A DNA stretch of 64,000 bases from Cyclobacterium marinum DSM 745 (GTDB taxonomy: Bacteria; Bacteroidota; Bacteroidia; Cytophagales; Cyclobacteriaceae): assembly GCF_000222485.1 (NCBI RefSeq), contig NC_015914.1, positions 3,702,001-3,766,000 on the forward strand, given 5' to 3'. A program made the position numbers and the translations under genes. Of this stretch, positions 39,701 to 48,565 are shown piece after piece. Under the pieces are notes generated by a model that saw only the letters and a program-made list of their open reading frames with translations, had not been told where the DNA came from and searched no databases. Every line of letters starts with the position of its first letter. The first letter of the stretch is position 1.

Positions 39701-41911
39701 TCTTTGACTTCCACCTTTGTAATTAGATTTCAACAATACGGTAATTATCCATTTTTAACTTCTGGTTATGGTACGAGCTATAGAGATGGAATTGTAATAG
39801 ACGATATTCAAGTAAAAGTTCCTGATCAGGTATTTATTAATAAATACCCTTATAATGAAGGTTTTGAATCCGGTACTAGTCTACCTATAGGCTGGAACCA
39901 AAGTAACCCAAGTTTTCCTTATATAGACCCAGACCCTATACTTTCTACAGACATTATTATTGAAAATCCATCGGGAAATAAATCCAATCTTCGGTTAGAA
40001 GGAGCTGTAGGTGTAGCAGATAAAATTCAAGGAAAAACAGTTAAAATGTCCGGTAACTATGGGCTTTTTCTCGGAAAATATGCATCGGGAGAATTTTCTA
40101 CTCAAGCAGCAGACCTCAAGCTAAACCTCCATCAAACTCAAAATGTAGTTCTATCTTTCTGGGCATACAGCAATGATGAAGAATTGGAATCTGCCGATGG
40201 AGTGTATTTAAGCATTGATGGAGGAGTGAAATTTGAGAAAATCTATGACTATGTTCTTGATAAAAGGAAATGGTCAGAAAATGAATTAAATATTTCTGCC
40301 CTGGCAGGAGAAAAGAATCTCACGCTCTCCGAGAAAACAGTTATTCGCTTTCAACAGCACTGCAAGCGACCATTTTATATTTATGGTTTTACTCAACAGG
40401 ACGGCATTTTCCTCGACGATATTCAGATTACCACCAAAAGCAAGACCAGTCAAAGCTTAACGTTCCCACCCTTGCCTGACATGCAATTTGGAGATGCTCC
40501 TTTTGATTTAGTGGCCACAGCAGATTCTGAGCTCCCGGTTCAATTTACTGTAGTCAGTGGTCCTGCCACAATTTCAGGAAAGCAGCTGACCATTACAGGC
40601 GCAGGGACTGTAACAGTAAAAGCTGAACAACCCGGTGACAATGAATACCAGGTAGCGGAAGCTATAGAACAGTCTTTCGAAGTCGAGAAAGCCAATCAGG
40701 AAATTACTTTTGGCTCCATCTCCAAGAAAACTTACGGCGATGAACCATTTACAGTGGCAGCCACCGCTGACTCTGAACTACCGGTTACCATTTCTCTGGT
40801 AGGAGGTCCCGGAACCATTAGCGGAAGTAAAGTTACCATTACAGGTGCCGGAACGATTAATGTGAAAGCTACCCAGGCAGGAAATGACAATTACAATGCT
40901 ACTTCTGAAGAGAAGGAGATTACTGTTGAAAAGGCAGAGCAGACCATCACCTTTGCCAATTTGCCTGATAAAACTTACGGGGACCAGCCAGTTAATCTTT
41001 CTGCCTCCTCAAGTTCCGGATTACCGGTAACCCTAAAAGTGAAAAGTGGTCCCGGAAAAATCTCCGGAACAAAGCTGACTATTGAGGGAGCGGGAGCTAT
41101 AGTCATTACTGCCAGTCAACCCGGAAATGACAATTACAAAACTGCTAGTGAGGTGAACCGCACCCAGACCGTTAAGAAAAAATCTCAAACCTTAGATTTT
41201 ACTGCGATTGAAGACAAAGCCTATGGCGCAGCCTCCTTTTATCTAATTGCAAGCAGTAGCGCTAATCTGGAACCTAGCTTTACCGTGCTCAGCGGGCCGG
41301 CAACTGTAAGTGGTAAGACTGTTAGCCTCACGGGGGCAGGGAAAGTAATCATTGAAGCCAGTCAAAGCGGTAATGACAATTATGCTGCCGCTGAAGAGAA
41401 AACCAATAGTTTTTGCGTTGCGCCACCTGTTCCTGAAATAGAAATCATTGGTTCTGAATTTTCTCCCGAGCTGGTACTTAAAGTAAAAAATGCACCTATA
41501 GGGAGTACTTATCAATGGAAACTAGACGGTTCGGATATTTCAGGAGCTGATCAAGATGAAATTAACTTATCTGAAGGCGGAGCTTATTCGGTAATGGTTA
41601 CAGTAGATGATTGTAGCAGTATTTCCGAGGAACAAACCTTGACAGATTTAGAAGAAAGACCAGGTGCTAAAGGGTTGGTAAAACTGTTCCCTAATCCGGC
41701 CAAAAATAGCTTCTCCATCGATGGGCTTACCATAGGAGAAACCTACGAATTGACCATTAATGATGTCAATGGTAAAAGCCGAGTAACGTTGGAATACCAA
41801 CATAAGGAAAACAATTTCATTGACTTATCCGGCTTTAATTCGGGTGTCTACCTGATAGAAATCCAAGGATACAGGGTTTTTGTTGTCCGAAGGCTTATTA
41901 TAAACCACTAA
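36749..41911 (+). CDS. Large T9SS-secreted modular repeat protein
   Basis: A 1720-residue exported protein. After a signal peptide (to about 24, ending NVFSQ) come six modules of about 207 residues (starts near 24, 198, 403, 610, 817, 1023). Each repeats PDQTYISTFPY, GFEGSLELPxGW, AADLHLDLSKTPDVELSFWM, DGIYFSDDGGETFxKVM, PPLDIDRLA and DGLFLDDIEVKV, a beta-sandwich like MAM/concanavalin folds. Four shorter MBG-type Ig-like repeats (about 1235-1555; TYGDEPF, GAGTINVKATQAGNDNY) follow, then an Ig-like linker. The C-terminal 75 residues are a type A T9SS sorting domain (KLFPNPAKNSFSID, then GVYLIEIQG). It is likely an adhesin or surface-attached matrix protein. Confidence 0.88.
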   Translation: MENKFYCICLMLYILGGLPNVFSQVIFEDDFEDGEFKDEWVATPASDYGVVEVANTIGARKIFNKGTYGVAIGKNSSSGGLLTNMLELKLDLSGHDDLELSFYLLNNNDVTNPEDGLYFSDDGGANYKKVMDFDLSNWASSIYSKLPPIDIDRLAKLYGLSLSENFVIKFQQQGSGLINSNNANWRDGFFIDDIIVQVPDQTYISTFPYSTGFEGSLELPDGWKNVNPTFPYINPEINSSSAVVEGKSTVRLEGSVEVAATVNTVPAFRSGSFGLALGKNVGGVEGAVAADLHLDLSKTPDVELSFWMKDNYNETSTMDGIYFSDDAGETFTKVMGFDGINWANNEWGEIPPLDIDRLAKENGLTLSSTFIIRFQQYGKYPFYTSGYNNNYKDGLFLDDIEVKVPDQTYISIFPYKTGFEGNLELPSGWKQGNPTFPYISPAINNSTAVEEGGESSVRLEGTVRVASTVNSIPAHHNGSNGLALGKTAGGVNGAVSADLHLDLSKTPDVELSFWMKDNYDETSSKDGIYFSDNGGETFVKVMELDGTNWANNEWGKVPPVDIDRLAKKYGLTLSSIFIIRFQQYGKYPFYTSGYNNNYKDGLFLDDIEVKVPDQTYISTFPYKTGFEGSLELPKGWKQGNPTFPYISPAINNSTAVEEGGKSSVRLESTVRVAATVNTIPANHKGSNGLVLGKTAGGVNGAVAADLHLDLSKTPDIELSFWMKDNYNETSSNDGIYFSDNGGETFTKVMEFDGDNWANNTWSRLPPLDIDRLAESHGVSLTSTFVIRFQQYGNYPFFTSGYNVNYRDGLFIDDIEVKVPDQTYISTFPYKTSFEESSEFPEAWGQGVPSYPLLSPEEDLSTALIEGKTTIRLEGISEVGAKIADVDAFHTGENGLILGKRVGGKLGAVAADLRLDLSETPDVELSFWMKKIYNESSTYGGIFFSDDGGEKFIKVMEFDETNWATNIWGQLPPLDIDRLAKHYGLSLTSTFVIRFQQYGNYPFLTSGYGTSYRDGIVIDDIQVKVPDQVFINKYPYNEGFESGTSLPIGWNQSNPSFPYIDPDPILSTDIIIENPSGNKSNLRLEGAVGVADKIQGKTVKMSGNYGLFLGKYASGEFSTQAADLKLNLHQTQNVVLSFWAYSNDEELESADGVYLSIDGGVKFEKIYDYVLDKRKWSENELNISALAGEKNLTLSEKTVIRFQQHCKRPFYIYGFTQQDGIFLDDIQITTKSKTSQSLTFPPLPDMQFGDAPFDLVATADSELPVQFTVVSGPATISGKQLTITGAGTVTVKAEQPGDNEYQVAEAIEQSFEVEKANQEITFGSISKKTYGDEPFTVAATADSELPVTISLVGGPGTISGSKVTITGAGTINVKATQAGNDNYNATSEEKEITVEKAEQTITFANLPDKTYGDQPVNLSASSSSGLPVTLKVKSGPGKISGTKLTIEGAGAIVITASQPGNDNYKTASEVNRTQTVKKKSQTLDFTAIEDKAYGAASFYLIASSSANLEPSFTVLSGPATVSGKTVSLTGAGKVIIEASQSGNDNYAAAEEKTNSFCVAPPVPEIEIIGSEFSPELVLKVKNAPIGSTYQWKLDGSDISGADQDEINLSEGGAYSVMVTVDDCSSISEEQTLTDLEERPGAKGLVKLFPNPAKNSFSIDGLTIGETYELTINDVNGKSRVTLEYQHKENNFIDLSGFNSGVYLIEIQGYRVFVVRRLIINH
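37340..39820 (+). repeat. Tandem coding repeats of 618-621 bp
   Basis: Four consecutive in-frame module boundaries (a PDQ codon block) occur at 37340, 37958, 38579 and 39200, with a fifth at 39818, i.e. a period of 618-621 bp. Between modules 2 and 3 a run of 116 bases is identical (37856-37971 equals 38477-38592), and long near-identical stretches also join modules 3 and 4. This indicates recent duplication or gene conversion. Confidence 0.9.
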
Positions 41912-41918
41912 AATAAAA

Positions 41919-41944
41919 GGAGAGCGATTTATTTATCGCTCTCC
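41919..41944 (+). terminator. Hairpin between T9SS protein and lipoprotein
   Basis: GGAGAGCGAT (41919-41928) and ATCGCTCTCC (41935-41944) form a perfect 10-bp stem with a 6-base loop, 8 bp after the T9SS gene. There is little T-run after it, so it could be a partial terminator that reduces expression of the downstream lipoprotein. Confidence 0.65.
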
Positions 41945-41977
41945 TATACCTCCATTCAAAATTAAAAATACTTCGCC

Positions 41978-42394
41978 ATGAAATTTAATTATAACCCATT
42001 ATATTTTGCTTGTTTACTATTATTGGCTAGCCTTTTTTCCTGTAAGGATGATGATGACCCAAAGCCAGAACCTCCAAAGGAAAAAACCAAGACAGAACTA
42101 CTAACCCAAAACTGGAATTTAATTAAACTTACGGCCAATGGTTCTGACCAGCCCACTGATGGCTACACGATTAGGTTTACGGCTTCCAACAGCTATACTG
42201 CAAGAGGTGCTTTACTTTCGGTACAAGAAACCGGGACATGGGCTTTTAATTCCTCCGAATCGGAGGTATTACTGAATGGTGGCCCCGATAAATTCCTAAT
42301 CAATACCCTAACTGCCTCAAAAATGATCCTAACTATTAATCAGACCAATTATAAAGCAGGCGCAGTGGAGTTGAAGTTGGAGTTTGAGATGTAA
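41978..42394 (+). CDS. Small lipocalin-like lipoprotein
   Basis: A 138-residue predicted lipoprotein. The signal peptide ends in LLASLFSC (Cys22), followed by an acidic/proline linker (KDDDDPKPEPPKEK). The remainder starts with LLTQNWNLIKLTANGSDQPT and continues with short beta strands (YTIRFTASNSYTAR, GTWAFNSSESEVLLNGG, KMILTI). This is the pattern of small Bacteroidota lipocalin-like (DUF4923/DUF5004-type) lipoproteins. Function unknown. It follows the T9SS gene by 66 bp and may be co-expressed with it. A long hairpin follows. Confidence 0.75.
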   Translation: MKFNYNPLYFACLLLLASLFSCKDDDDPKPEPPKEKTKTELLTQNWNLIKLTANGSDQPTDGYTIRFTASNSYTARGALLSVQETGTWAFNSSESEVLLNGGPDKFLINTLTASKMILTINQTNYKAGAVELKLEFEM

Positions 42395-42410
42395 GAAAAG
42401 GTAATCTATA

Positions 42411-42452
42411 AGTTTATTGCACAATTCAGTTATTTGATTTGTGCAATAAACT
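42411..42452 (+). terminator. 14-bp perfect hairpin after lipoprotein
   Basis: AGTTTATTGCACAA (42411-42424) and TTGTGCAATAAACT (42439-42452) are perfect complements around a 14-base loop, 16 bp after the lipoprotein stop. The downstream T-content is modest, but the stem is long enough to act as a terminator. Confidence 0.75.
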
Positions 42453-42955
42453 CCATTATTTAATTATTAATCATTCTTGAATTTTATTCCTATAAATAAA
42501 ATATTTAAGTCGAATAATAATGGTTATTGCAATTAAGAAAAAGTTTTCCATTTATAGTTGAGACAATAAAAGTTAATGAATAAAATAAGTTCATTATCAA
42601 AATTGGAAAGAATATAAAACTTTGGTAATCTATTTTATTGTCAATAGAAAGGTCTTGTGAAATAATGAGTAATTTCTTTATGACAATTATTATCCTATAT
42701 TGATTGAGTAAATGTTCATATGTATGTTGATTTCGTAAAAATATTAATGACCGATTGAAATTTTTTCGATAAATATTGGTTTATTTTTTTAAAGTTCATA
42801 TTTTGGCTTGCAAAATACATTTATAACGAAATTTTATTGTCGTCTATTCCTGCATCAATAAATATTTATTCTTAGGGAATATGTATTACTACTAAATTAT
42901 TAAGTGGTATTCAAGGCTGGTCAATTAAATATTATTTATATAAATATGATTATGT
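42453..42955. other. Very AT-rich leader region of STAND operon
   Basis: No gene is seen. The composition is strongly AT-biased with many short A/T runs, in line with the following operon and unlike the flanking core genes. No exact TAnnTTTG promoter match was noticed. Confidence 0.5.
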
Positions 42956-45610
42956 ATGAATGGTTTTGTGATTCTCGAAATTTACGATCAGTTTTTAGTA
43001 TTAATTGAAAATGATTTATTAAAAAATGCATTAATTGTAATAATTGTTGCTTCAATTGTGTTAAACAATTTAAGTGCTATAGTTAATGCCGTTGAATTGT
43101 TTCTCAAAAAAAACCAGAAAGGAGTATCTGATAGTCTAGGTTCTTCTTCTGTACCATTCGAAAAAGAGATAAATGATCATTTTCTATTAATAAATTCTGA
43201 ATTAAAAAACAAAATTTATATTGATGAAAATAATCAACTTGAAGAGCTTTCGAATTATTTAAAAGTTAAACCAATAGTTTGTGTTTTTGGTCCCGCAGGA
43301 GTAGGTAAAACCACATTGGTTGATATGGTTAGATTTACTAAGCTCAATGATTATTTCTCTATTTCTTTAAGGGTAGATCTTGAGGATGTAAATGCTCCAG
43401 ATAGTTTAGTTGATAATGATGTAATCAGTTCATATGAAAAAGCAAAAAATAGTTTTTTAAGAGGAATTAGTCCTGTTGATCAAAATGTTGATTTAATTAA
43501 AATTGCCAGAGGATTTCAACAGAAAACTCTATTATTTATAGATAATTACGAGCAAATACAAGCGGATGAAGAATTGGATTTGCGAATAAGAAGAGAATTA
43601 ATTTCTCCATTTATAAATAATCCTTTAGTAACTATTGTTATAACTAGTAGAATTATAATGAAAATAGAAACTTTTAATTTTGAGGTTAAACCTTTGAAAA
43701 ATGCATCCGCTGTCAATGGGATGAGTTCGATTGATTTAGCCAATCATTATTCTTCAATTAGAATGTTTTTTAAGGAGCATAATCAATTTGCTTCTAATAA
43801 TAGGATTAAAAAAGTTGATTTTAATGAAGATGATTGTGATATCATTATTAGATTATGTGATATGGTATCTAATTTACCTTTAGGTATTAAATTAATTGCA
43901 AGTAGAAGTTGTGAGATTAAGTTAAATAATATTTTAAGTAGTTTTAATCTTTCCTCTATGGAAAGGAGACCTTTAGGATGGGAGGAATTTAGTGAAAGAC
44001 ATAGGTCATTGTATAATGCTTTTTTTTGGAGTTTCAATTTGTTAAATAAAAATGAACAAATTCTATGTGCATATTTCTCTATTTTTAATAATGGTTTTTA
44101 TATTGATTCAATAGGATCTTTTTCAGTTTTTAATAAAAAAGATGAATTAACTAATATGATTATTAAAATGTCTGACCATAGCATTTTAAGAGAATATAAT
44201 TCATTTGGAAAAAAAAGATATGAATTGTATGTTTTTGCTTCAGAAATGCTTGTTGAAGGTATAAAAGATAGAAGTGTTGTGTTTGATAACGAATTTTTTA
44301 TTAATACAGGGAATAAATATTTTTGTCAATTAAATGATATTATTAATACTATTTTTACTAAACAAGAAAAAGAGATTGATTATAATGATTTAGTGGAACG
44401 TGTTAGAATTGATATTGAAAATATTAAATATTTTTCAAATCGAGTTTTTGATTTAGGGGAAATTTCAATGAGTATACATATGCTCTGCGCATTAGAGAAG
44501 ATACTTTTCGAAATTGGTCCATATGAAGTTTTGATAAATGATTTTAGAAATTTTTATTCTTTTGATGCTCAAAATACTATGGAACGAGCCCGAATATGTT
44601 TAAGTTATGGTAAAATATTGCAAAGTACAGAGCAGCGTGAATTAAGTTGGGAAATTGCTTATGAGGCTATGGAATTATTAAGTAGTATTGAAAAGAATAA
44701 AGAGGTTGTTAATCTTTTAGGAGATTGTTATGTTACCTTGGCATATTTGACTAATGTCCACGACAGGAAACTTTTATTAGACAGTTTTTTTTCAGAATCA
44801 ATTGATTTTAATCAACATGTTGTTGGAAATATGCATCAGGCGAAAGGCCGTTATCTTGAAAGTATTGGACAAGTTGTAGCTGCAAAAAATGAATTTGAAA
44901 AATCAATTACACTATTATCTGATTATCCTTTACAGCTAGGCAAAGCTCTTAATTATTTTGGCCTATTTTTATGGCGAGAAGGTTTTTTTTACGAATCTAA
45001 AATAATATTTTGTAAAGCTATAAGTACCTATGAAAAAATTGGTGCTACTAGGTGGGTTCAAGGATTTAAAACAAATATTGGGCTTCTTTGTGCTGATACT
45101 TGTGAGTTTGATTTAGGGTTTAAACTTGTTTATGAAGTTCAGGAAGAATTAGAAATTAATGGACCGTATGATTGGTTTTATATTAATAAGCATGCTCAAG
45201 CAAGATTACTTGCTCGATCTAGATATGGGGATAATGATCAATTTACATCTCTTTCAATATTAAAAGAATGTTCTTCAGTTTTCGAAGAAATAAAATATTG
45301 GGAAGCTCTTGTATTATGTCTTGCTGATTTATCTGAGTTGTATTATTATCTTAATCAATTTCAACTAGCACTAGAATCTGCAAATAAATGTTTATATGTT
45401 GCTAGTAAATTCGGAATTTCAAAAATGATGAGAATATTTCGTGCTTTATCAATAGCGTCTTTATCTTCTTCTGAACTTAATTCTTTTGATAAATCCCATG
45501 ATTTTAAAGTTGAAGCACTAAATTTGTTGAAATCAGTGCCTGAAAACCAGTGGTTGAAATATCCGAATACAAAATTTTTATATGATAAAATTATAGACCA
45601 AAATGAGTAA
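42956..45610 (+). CDS. Membrane-anchored NB-ARC-like STAND NTPase with TPR-like C-terminus
   Basis: An 884-residue protein. Residues 23-46 are a hydrophobic helix (ALIVIIVASIVLNNL), probably a membrane anchor. The NTPase spans about 85-390: Walker A FGPAGVGKTT (111-120), Walker B TLLFIDNYE (191-199), sensor-like VTIVITSR (225-232), and a GLPL-type motif NLPLGIKL (306-313). A winged-helix-like segment AFFWSFNLLNKNEQILCAYF (355-374) resembles AfsR/NB-ARC regulators. From about 450 to the end are degenerate TPR-like helical repeats, the usual sensor part. The gene is visibly AT-rich (11 G/C of 60 at 44281-44340). It overlaps the next gene by 8 bp. An antiviral or signalling role is plausible but unproven. 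Confidence 0.8.
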   Translation: MNGFVILEIYDQFLVLIENDLLKNALIVIIVASIVLNNLSAIVNAVELFLKKNQKGVSDSLGSSSVPFEKEINDHFLLINSELKNKIYIDENNQLEELSNYLKVKPIVCVFGPAGVGKTTLVDMVRFTKLNDYFSISLRVDLEDVNAPDSLVDNDVISSYEKAKNSFLRGISPVDQNVDLIKIARGFQQKTLLFIDNYEQIQADEELDLRIRRELISPFINNPLVTIVITSRIIMKIETFNFEVKPLKNASAVNGMSSIDLANHYSSIRMFFKEHNQFASNNRIKKVDFNEDDCDIIIRLCDMVSNLPLGIKLIASRSCEIKLNNILSSFNLSSMERRPLGWEEFSERHRSLYNAFFWSFNLLNKNEQILCAYFSIFNNGFYIDSIGSFSVFNKKDELTNMIIKMSDHSILREYNSFGKKRYELYVFASEMLVEGIKDRSVVFDNEFFINTGNKYFCQLNDIINTIFTKQEKEIDYNDLVERVRIDIENIKYFSNRVFDLGEISMSIHMLCALEKILFEIGPYEVLINDFRNFYSFDAQNTMERARICLSYGKILQSTEQRELSWEIAYEAMELLSSIEKNKEVVNLLGDCYVTLAYLTNVHDRKLLLDSFFSESIDFNQHVVGNMHQAKGRYLESIGQVVAAKNEFEKSITLLSDYPLQLGKALNYFGLFLWREGFFYESKIIFCKAISTYEKIGATRWVQGFKTNIGLLCADTCEFDLGFKLVYEVQEELEINGPYDWFYINKHAQARLLARSRYGDNDQFTSLSILKECSSVFEEIKYWEALVLCLADLSELYYYLNQFQLALESANKCLYVASKFGISKMMRIFRALSIASLSSSELNSFDKSHDFKVEALNLLKSVPENQWLKYPNTKFLYDKIIDQNE

Positions 45611-46208
45611 TTTACATTTATATCCATGGGAAGAATTTTTGAAAAATAAATCGAGTTTTAAGCTTTTCGGATATGGGAGTTTGATTAATAAATTTTCCTC
45701 TATATTTAAATTTAATAATCCAAAGGAATTAGAAATTGTTCAGGCATATGACGTAAAAAGAGTATTTAATTATTACCTCGATGAAAATATCAGACAAAGG
45801 CCAGTTTATAAGGATCTTAATAGAGGAGAACCTTATTTAGCAGCGCTTAATATTGTTGAAGGTGATGGTTATCAGGCCAACGGTGTTCTTTTTGAAGTTA
45901 ATTCCGATGAATTTCCTGAGTTTATTAAAAGAGAAATAGGATATAATTTAATTGAGATTACTTACTCTCCATTTGGGTTTAGAAATTCAAAGAGAAGATT
46001 TAAATGTTATACTCTTTCTGCACCGAATGATTTTAAGGGTAAGAAGTTAGTGGATAATGATTTATTGCCTAATATTCCATACTATCTATTATGTAGGTCT
46101 GGGGCAGAGGCAGTTTCAAAAGAATTTTTAGATGTTTGGTTAAATACTACCTATCTAGGTACAGGACAAACAGCTAAAATATGGGAAAATGAGGCCAATA
46201 TTTTTTAG
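45603..46208 (+). CDS. Gamma-glutamylcyclotransferase-fold protein
   Basis: A 201-residue cytoplasmic protein with the hallmarks of the GGCT/AIG2 fold: KLFGYGSLINKFSS at 20-33 (the xYGSL substrate loop) and FIKREIGYNLIEI at 107-119, in which Glu111 aligns with the catalytic glutamate of REKGY-type cyclotransferases. TTYLGTGQTAKIWEN near the end resembles the C-terminal strand region. Such enzymes cleave gamma-glutamyl dipeptides, amines or glutathione, but this one's substrate is open. It starts inside the last codons of the STAND gene (8-bp overlap, same AT-rich composition), so the two are translationally coupled and probably act together. Confidence 0.75.
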   Translation: MSNLHLYPWEEFLKNKSSFKLFGYGSLINKFSSIFKFNNPKELEIVQAYDVKRVFNYYLDENIRQRPVYKDLNRGEPYLAALNIVEGDGYQANGVLFEVNSDEFPEFIKREIGYNLIEITYSPFGFRNSKRRFKCYTLSAPNDFKGKKLVDNDLLPNIPYYLLCRSGAEAVSKEFLDVWLNTTYLGTGQTAKIWENEANIF

Positions 46209-46309
46209 TTTTATCTCGGTTTACTTAATGAATTATTTTTTTCTATTTTCTTTTTGAATTTAATAAATCAGTAATCTAGAACCAATTTTGTATATAAGAT
46301 TAAGGACTA

Positions 46310-48214
46310 TTAAACTTTATAAGTCTGATAATATCCCTTAGACATATTCTTAAAAACCATTTGATACCAGGTCCCCTGATGCGCGATGGATTTGATCTGA
46401 GCTTTTAGATCCAAGGCAAATTTTTCAATCAATTGGGTACCGGTGCCTTTACCTGCCTGTCCATTGAAACCAACCCCATTGTCCTGATAATCAATTATGA
46501 TATTTTGATCTCGAAGCTGAATCACAATTGTAATTTTAGCTTGTCCGATACCTTCAAAAGCATACTTCAAGCTATTGTAGATCCACTCTGTTAAAATCAT
46601 TGAGATGGGAATAACAGCTGCCACCGGTAGCACAATTTCTGCAGTTTGATAATATTCAATCTCCACCTTTCGATTTTCCTTAGCAAGCATTTCCCGGTGT
46701 TGTTGCATCAGGCCCTGGAGGAATTCCTGTAAAGGCACCTCTTGCTCATCCTCTATACTAAACAGATACCTTTCAAGAGAAGCCGCAGCGTATAAGAGCT
46801 GTGTGGATCTTAGCATTTCCTGTTGGGCAGTATTATCAGGTACCCTTCTGGCAATCTCCTTTATAATACTTTGTAGCCGCATGATATTATTGGCAGTACG
46901 GTGTCGCAATTCTGTTTGTTGAAGGCTGATGGTTTCGTTTTTAGCACCTATTATTTGTGTTAGTCGTTTTTGACGGTTAAGGTTTCTGAAAATCCAGAAG
47001 AGAAATAAGGTTAAGAATATTCCAATAATTGCTAGAAACAAACTTGTTTGCTGAAATTTGCTGCTCTGTAAAGCAAATAATTCCGCTTCCTGAGAGATTT
47101 TTTGGTTCTCAAATTCTTTTTCCCGCAAGAGGTAGATATTGCTTATTTCTTGTACTTTTAATTTTTCATCCTGAAACAATTGGTTGTTCAAGGAATCCAA
47201 AGCTTTGTAGGTAACCAATGCCTGTGCGTATTGATTGGTGCTTTCCAGTAGTTTAAAGCGAAGTTCTAAATTATCTACCATTAATTCTTTATCGGAAACT
47301 TGCTGAAGGATAAGGAGCGCAGAGTCTAGGTGTAATGCGGCTTTTTTTGTGTTGGCCTTTTTTAGCCAATAATCTGCAAAATTATTATGGCTAATTGCTA
47401 GACCTTGTTGGTCATTGTTTACTTTGTTAATCTGATAGGATTTCAGTATATACGGGTAAGCTTCTTCTGTCTTTTCTTGATCCAAAAGAACAACACCCAT
47501 ATTATTATAAGTAGCAGACCTTTCAATGGCTTGACTCAGTGGTGAGTGGATATCTAAAGCCAATTCATTTAGAACTGATTGGAAATAGTAGAGACTTGAA
47601 TCTAATTGGTTAAAATATTGAAAGGTTGCGCCAATATTGTTTAAAACATTGGCTGTTTTCCCTGTGTCCTTTATATTCTTATATATTCTTAAAGATTTGT
47701 GAAGCAAGGCCAATGATTTTGTTTCATCTTGTGTTTTCCTGTAGAGATTGCCCATAGAATTATATAATGCAGCCTCTCTTGGAAGATCACCTTCTGCAAT
47801 ACCTAGAGCGACTAAGGCTTCCTGATAGTTCTCAATAGCTAACCCGTAAAGACCTAAATATTGGTAATTTAGTCCAATGCTTCGCAGAAATGTACTGGTA
47901 CGTTTATGGTCGGATTGAGCTTTTGTAAAATTAATCGCTTCCTTATACCTGTCAATGCTACTTTGATATTGGCCAAGGTGGAATAAAACATAGCCCAAGT
48001 CCGCATTGTATTGCCTAAGATGTATAGTGTCTGAGTTGTTGATTTCATTTAACTCTCTTTCAAGTAACACTTTTGCTTCATTATATTTCCCCTCATTTAT
48101 TTTAACGTCTATTTTTTTATCTATTGAAGTTTGGTATGCATGTGTTTTTACATTGGAAAATAAAAACGTAATAAGCAAAGTGTATTGTGAGAAAATAAGC
48201 AAAATACTTTTCAT
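46310..48214 (-). CDS. TPR-containing sensor histidine kinase (HisKA_2 type)
   Basis: A 634-residue kinase. Signal/anchor sequence MKSILLIFSQYTLLITFLFS at the N-terminus; residues 30-330 carry about six to seven TPRs in the periplasm (e.g. LGQYQSSIDRYKEAI, AALYNSMGNLYRKTQ, AYPYILKSYQINKV). A transmembrane helix follows (SLFLAIIGIFLTLFLFWIF), then a short coiled coil. The phospho-acceptor site is ELRHRTANNIMRLQS, the LytS/HWE-like HisKA_2 form, and the ATPase domain has EWIYNSLKYAF (N box), YQDNGVGFNG (G1) and GKGTGTQLIEKFA. The start was set at the ATG giving the hydrophobic N-terminus, 11 codons inside the open frame. No regulator is adjacent; the LytTR regulator at 35.4 kb is a possible partner. 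Confidence 0.88.
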   Translation of the reverse strand: MKSILLIFSQYTLLITFLFSNVKTHAYQTSIDKKIDVKINEGKYNEAKVLLERELNEINNSDTIHLRQYNADLGYVLFHLGQYQSSIDRYKEAINFTKAQSDHKRTSTFLRSIGLNYQYLGLYGLAIENYQEALVALGIAEGDLPREAALYNSMGNLYRKTQDETKSLALLHKSLRIYKNIKDTGKTANVLNNIGATFQYFNQLDSSLYYFQSVLNELALDIHSPLSQAIERSATYNNMGVVLLDQEKTEEAYPYILKSYQINKVNNDQQGLAISHNNFADYWLKKANTKKAALHLDSALLILQQVSDKELMVDNLELRFKLLESTNQYAQALVTYKALDSLNNQLFQDEKLKVQEISNIYLLREKEFENQKISQEAELFALQSSKFQQTSLFLAIIGIFLTLFLFWIFRNLNRQKRLTQIIGAKNETISLQQTELRHRTANNIMRLQSIIKEIARRVPDNTAQQEMLRSTQLLYAAASLERYLFSIEDEQEVPLQEFLQGLMQQHREMLAKENRKVEIEYYQTAEIVLPVAAVIPISMILTEWIYNSLKYAFEGIGQAKITIVIQLRDQNIIIDYQDNGVGFNGQAGKGTGTQLIEKFALDLKAQIKSIAHQGTWYQMVFKNMSKGYYQTYKV

Positions 48215-48481
48215 GGGAATAGAATCTTTAAAGGGAAAAGAAGGCAAATGCTTTGTAGGGTTATATAAATATCTTTTTTCTTAGCCATAATTGCAATTAA
48301 TGTATGGTAAATACCTTGGTTTGTAGCTATAAATTAACCTTTACGTAATTTACCCCTAGTTTTACGCATGGAAAAAGAAGCTTCACGAAGTTAACTTTTA
48401 CAATTAATATAAGTGCTTTACCTTGTAACTGTTTAAAAATGGAGATAGACACTCCTGATTATTTAGATTTCCCAAATAAGG

Positions 48482-48506
48482 AAAAAGGACCTGGGTTTCC
48501 AGGCCC
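48482..48506 (-). terminator. Intrinsic terminator, minus strand
   Basis: On the minus strand GGGCCTGG-AAAC-CCAGGTCC forms an 8-bp stem (one G-T pair) followed by TTTTTCC. The plus strand has no T-run after the stem, so it acts only leftwards. It follows the 51-codon frame at 48566-48721 and no other minus-strand gene ends here. Confidence 0.75.
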
Positions 48507-48565
48507 TATTGTTGAAAGGTATCCATTCTTTGATCAGTTGAAGGATACACAATTTTATTTGATGG

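Noticed and set aside
37340..39820. CRISPR-like or satellite interpretation of the 621-bp repeats
   Set aside because: The unit length, in-frame period and conserved amino-acid modules show protein-coding duplication.
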